From assembly GCF_004346095.1 (NCBI RefSeq), contig NZ_SLZV01000002.1, positions 62,001 to 126,000 of the forward strand: a DNA stretch of 64,000 nt, written 5' to 3'. This DNA comes from Faecalimonas umbilicata (lineage in GTDB: Bacteria; Bacillota; Clostridia; Lachnospirales; Lachnospiraceae). Numbering within the stretch: position 1 is the stretch's first letter; each line of letters begins with the position of its first letter. The notes under the pieces were generated by a model. It saw only the letters and a program-made list of their open reading frames with translations. It was not told where the DNA came from and searched no databases. The position numbers were made by a program, and so were the translations under genes. Below, piece after piece: positions 61,242-64,000 of this stretch.

Positions 61242-63407
61242 ATGCCAACAATGAAAGACATCGCAAAAGAAGCTGGCGTTTCCCACGGAACGGTTTCCAA
61301 TGTGCTAAACAAGACAGGGAAGGTCAGTATTGAAAAAATAAAATTAGTAGAAGCTGCTGCCAAAAAGCTTGGATATGTTCCAAATGCCCAGGCTCAGCTT
61401 CTCCGGCAGGGAAATGCTACGGTCATCGCCTTGATCGTACCGTCACTCCGCGAAGACCTATATATGGATCTCTATACCTCTCTTCAAATTGCCTTTGCCT
61501 CTTCCAAAAAGACTGCTGATTATAGTGTACATGTTTATACAACTGATGATATTTGTGAACACGAACTTTCCATCTTAGATAGGCTTCCTGTTTCCAACAT
61601 TTTATTAGTAGTGACTGTTTCCTCCTTAAAAGGAATTTCTCTTTCCAGAAATCCGTATCAGTCACTTCCTTGTCCTGTTTTTTATATAGACCGCTCCCCT
61701 GCTGAACTCAGAGATATAGACCATTACATTTCTTTCGACAAAAAGCAGATCAGCGCTGACCTTGCTAATTATATTTCTCATAATCACTTTGAAAGGATTG
61801 CCTTTTTTTCCGCTTCTGGCATTAATCATTGTGAAACACAGCTTTTTGATCACCTGCGGAATGCTCTTTCAAACACTTCCGTCACACTGGAGCACTTCTC
61901 TTCTGATATGAACTTGTCACTGACAAAAGCTTTTGATCTCCTTCAGGAGGAAGTTCCTTATGATTTAGTGATTACCACAAGTATTTTGCGTGCCGACGCT
62001 GTAATCAATGCGGTTTCTCTAACGCATTGCAACATGCCGCATATTATGACATTTGCATCCCTTGCCAGGATTCCGCATGGTCATTTTCATGTGTACGAAT
62101 TGGATTATACTAAAATTGGAATGAAAATTTATGAACTTCTCTCTTCCCCTTCTTCTCAAAGCGAGAGAACTGCTTCCAATCATATTTTAAAGCCCAAAGG
62201 GCTCCCTTTTTTATTCACCAATATAAAAAAGGCCGAGAAAGAAACTCTTTCTATCCTCACTTTAGATGCTCCTTCCACAGAGGCTTTAAAAAAATTATCT
62301 CCTCTGTTTGAAGCCATCAGTGGAGTTCATCTGAAAGTAGTCAGTATGCCTTACAATGACCTTCATCAGCAGATTTCTCTGATGACAGAGCAGCATCACT
62401 ATGATTTAATCCGAATTGATATTGCAATGCTGGACACACTTGGCGAAAGCACTTACCTTCCATTGACAAGTTGTCTTTCACCTTCTGATATTGATTTTTC
62501 TTCGCTGATCTCAACTGGTTATACAGACAACGGCTTTCCAAACTATGCCTCTTACACACTTCCTTTCGATCTAAGTACACAAATCTTCTTATATCGAAAG
62601 GACTTATTTGAAGATGCTACGATCTGCCGGGCTTTTTATGAACATTTTCACGAAAAACTTACTGTTCCTTCTAACTGCAGGGATTTTCTGAAAATCGCTG
62701 AATTTTTTACAAAATCATACAACACGCTGTCACCAACCTTATACGGGACAACCATGACTTCCGGCGCCGCATCCATCATTGCCAGTGATTTCATGCCCTA
62801 CCTTTTTTCAGAAAATACCAGAGAAACTCTCACAAACTTATGTCAGAATAAAGAACATTTGCTCTCGGCAATGACACAATATCTCCAAATGACTCACTAT
62901 GCCACCCAGCAGCCATGGTGGCTTGACAGTGTTTCACAATTTATCAACGGAAACGCAGCAACTACTATCATCTATTCGAATTATGCCCCATACATCATCA
63001 ATTCCAAACATTCAGATGTAGTAGGAAAAGTCGGTGCTTCTATTGTTCCCGGAAAACATCCTTTAATTGGTGGAGGTGTCATCGGAATCTCTAAATACTC
63101 AAAAAAAATAGATGCCTGCCGTCAATTCTTCCAATGGTACTATTCCGAAGAAGTGTCCTCTCTTATGATGAAGCTGGGAGGTACTTCCCCGCTCACCACT
63201 TCTTACACTGGTTTGCGAAATCTTGACCTCTTTCCATGGCTCCATGCCGTCAAAAAAAGTTTCGACCTGGGCTCTAGAGGCTGTGGAAAACAATCTAGTT
63301 GTTCCATCCAGCAGTTTGAATTTTCTATAGGTACTTCCATCCGAAATCTTCTCTTAGGAAATATTTCTCCAAATGAAGCATGCGAATGGATTCAGAATAC
63401 ATTTTAA
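61242..63407 (+). CDS. LacI family regulator fused to a solute-binding-protein domain
   Basis: 721 residues, about twice the length of a LacI repressor. N-terminal helix-turn-helix (4-50: MKDIAKEAGVSHGTVSNVLN) and hinge (VPNAQAQLLR). A type I periplasmic-binding-like sensor spans about 60-325 (VIALIVPSL, FYIDRSPAEL, AFFSASG). From about 334 a family-1 (MalE-like) solute-binding fold follows (LSILTLDAPSTEALKKL, PWWLDSVSQFINGNAATTIIY, GGGVIGISKYSKK). No signal peptide or membrane segment separates them, so the second domain is cytosolic. It is divergent from the importer operon, whose promoter carries LacI-like operators. Two ligand inputs are likely; ligands unknown. Confidence 0.9.
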   Translation: MPTMKDIAKEAGVSHGTVSNVLNKTGKVSIEKIKLVEAAAKKLGYVPNAQAQLLRQGNATVIALIVPSLREDLYMDLYTSLQIAFASSKKTADYSVHVYTTDDICEHELSILDRLPVSNILLVVTVSSLKGISLSRNPYQSLPCPVFYIDRSPAELRDIDHYISFDKKQISADLANYISHNHFERIAFFSASGINHCETQLFDHLRNALSNTSVTLEHFSSDMNLSLTKAFDLLQEEVPYDLVITTSILRADAVINAVSLTHCNMPHIMTFASLARIPHGHFHVYELDYTKIGMKIYELLSSPSSQSERTASNHILKPKGLPFLFTNIKKAEKETLSILTLDAPSTEALKKLSPLFEAISGVHLKVVSMPYNDLHQQISLMTEQHHYDLIRIDIAMLDTLGESTYLPLTSCLSPSDIDFSSLISTGYTDNGFPNYASYTLPFDLSTQIFLYRKDLFEDATICRAFYEHFHEKLTVPSNCRDFLKIAEFFTKSYNTLSPTLYGTTMTSGAASIIASDFMPYLFSENTRETLTNLCQNKEHLLSAMTQYLQMTHYATQQPWWLDSVSQFINGNAATTIIYSNYAPYIINSKHSDVVGKVGASIVPGKHPLIGGGVIGISKYSKKIDACRQFFQWYYSEEVSSLMMKLGGTSPLTTSYTGLRNLDLFPWLHAVKKSFDLGSRGCGKQSSCSIQQFEFSIGTSIRNLLLGNISPNEACEWIQNTF

Positions 63408-63464
63408 AAAGCCAGTAATGGCGGGCAGAGATTTTTTCTCTGTCCACTATCACTGGCTTTTTTA
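63406..63464 (+). terminator. Double-stem bidirectional terminator
   Basis: Outer stem AAAAAGCCAGT/ACTGGCTTTTTT encloses an inner stem GGCAGAGA/TCTCTGTCC. It separates the LacI-SBP gene from the convergent oxidoreductase gene. Confidence 0.88.
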
Positions 63465-63518
63465 TTCTCATTTTATCAACTTCTGATCTTTCGTCTTTGA
63501 ATAATTTTCTATTTTCTT

Positions 63519-64000
63519 CTATGCAATCGCATTTGCCGCATCGTATCCTGATTTTATTGCATTTTCGATATCCGATGCACGGTCTTTGCAGTCTCCGATC
63601 TTTGTCACTGCAATGCCTGCTTTCTCTAATTTCTCCGTCTCAAATGCATTTGCTTTTGCTCCTACTGCCATCACAACAAAATCATAAGGGATTTCTTTCG
63701 TCTCATCATCTCCTGTCTTACATACGACTGACTTCTCTCCGATACTCTCTACTTTATGAGATACATACTGAGCAACGTGATTTTTTTCAAAATTTTCCAT
63801 CAAAGTAGGAAGAATTGTACTGCTCTCTCCGTTTGCAATCTTATCCAGCATTTCGATGATACTTACTTCACACCCTCTCTCTGCCAGATATTCTGCGGTT
63901 TCACATCCTACCATTCCACCACCGATCACAGCTGCTCTTCCATATACCTGTGCAGTTCCTTCCAGCACATCCCATGCACTGCATACGCGTGTGCGGTCTG
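63519..64000 (-). CDS. FAD/NAD-dependent oxidoreductase, C-terminal part (2-enoate reductase/FadH family; cut by window edge)
   Basis: About 160 residues read into the right edge without a start. The dinucleotide motif AAVIGGGMVGCETAEYLA and the closing MAVGAK, KIGDCKDRASDIENAIKSGYDAA are typical of the C-terminal NAD(P)H/FAD domain of Old Yellow Enzyme fusions such as 2,4-dienoyl-CoA reductase and the bile-acid enzymes BaiCD/BaiH. The upstream WDVLEG phrase fits this family. The FMN barrel lies outside, so the substrate class cannot be told. Confidence 0.8.
   Translation of the reverse strand, partial: DRTRVCSAWDVLEGTAQVYGRAAVIGGGMVGCETAEYLAERGCEVSIIEMLDKIANGESSTILPTLMENFEKNHVAQYVSHKVESIGEKSVVCKTGDDETKEIPYDFVVMAVGAKANAFETEKLEKAGIAVTKIGDCKDRASDIENAIKSGYDAANAIA

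Overview
The window is a stretch of chromosome from a low-GC Firmicute, most likely a gut Lachnospiraceae relative (Mediterraneibacter/Coprococcus/Dorea-like). This rests on strong GGAGG ribosome sites, sigma-A promoters with 16-17 bp spacers, AT-rich intergenic DNA, a Csp-like subtilase, DUF4358/DHHW/MBOAT surface genes, a glutamine synthetase followed by an ANTAR protein, and a strict-anaerobe glycyl-radical enzyme locus. I see no phage, transposase, integrase, CRISPR array or rRNA. Species cannot be fixed from the sequence alone.

Layout. 1-2.3 kb: the start of clpB under a degenerate CIRCE, then a CoA-disulfide reductase-rhodanese fusion. 2.4-9.2 kb: pepT, a YitT membrane protein, an operon of Csp-like subtilase, zinc-ribbon protein and signal peptidase II, and an unusual ClpX. 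9.3-15.9 kb: an apparent operon that joins a surface O-acetylation cassette (SGNH, DUF4358, MBOAT, DHHW) to rluF and ligA. 16-22 kb: an M18 aminopeptidase, a MATE pump, a DUF5721-type gene, and htpG behind a perfect CIRCE. 22-29.5 kb: two different NlpA/MetQ-type ABC importers with different gene orders, the first ending in a zinc-thiol methyltransferase of the MtaA/UroD superfamily, separated by an XRE regulator and a GNAT acetyltransferase. 29.6-36 kb: zinc-ribbon membrane protein, radical SAM protein, tRNA-Pro and tRNA-Gln, dapF, ANTAR-glnA, and an aldo/keto reductase. 36-41 kb: a trans-4-hydroxyproline utilisation locus (hypD, its activase, proC, divergent XRE-cupin regulator). 41-46.4 kb: a degenerate polysaccharide deacetylase, two surface proteins (one a sortase-anchored adhesin with five EF-hand-like loops), an XRE regulator and rubredoxin. 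46.5-51 kb: an operon of membrane protein, methyltransferase, hslO and nadE. 51-56 kb: an M-box riboswitch with mgtE, a MATE pump, a YdcF-type protein and an MgtC-family protein. 56-63.4 kb: a four-gene ABC importer/phosphodiesterase operon facing a LacI regulator fused to a solute-binding domain. The window ends in a partial flavoprotein oxidoreductase.

How genes work together. HypE activates HypD, which dehydrates hydroxyproline to pyrroline-5-carboxylate; ProC reduces this to proline. clpB and htpG carry HrcA-type operators, and hslO encodes a redox chaperone. The LacI-SBP protein probably represses the facing transporter: one LacI-like operator overlaps that promoter's -35 box, and a second lies 126 bp away, close to 12 helical turns. 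The strongest candidates for something undescribed are this two-sensor regulator, the MetQ-like importer plus methyltransferase cassette, the ClpX variant lacking the RKH loop, and the EF-hand repeat adhesin.
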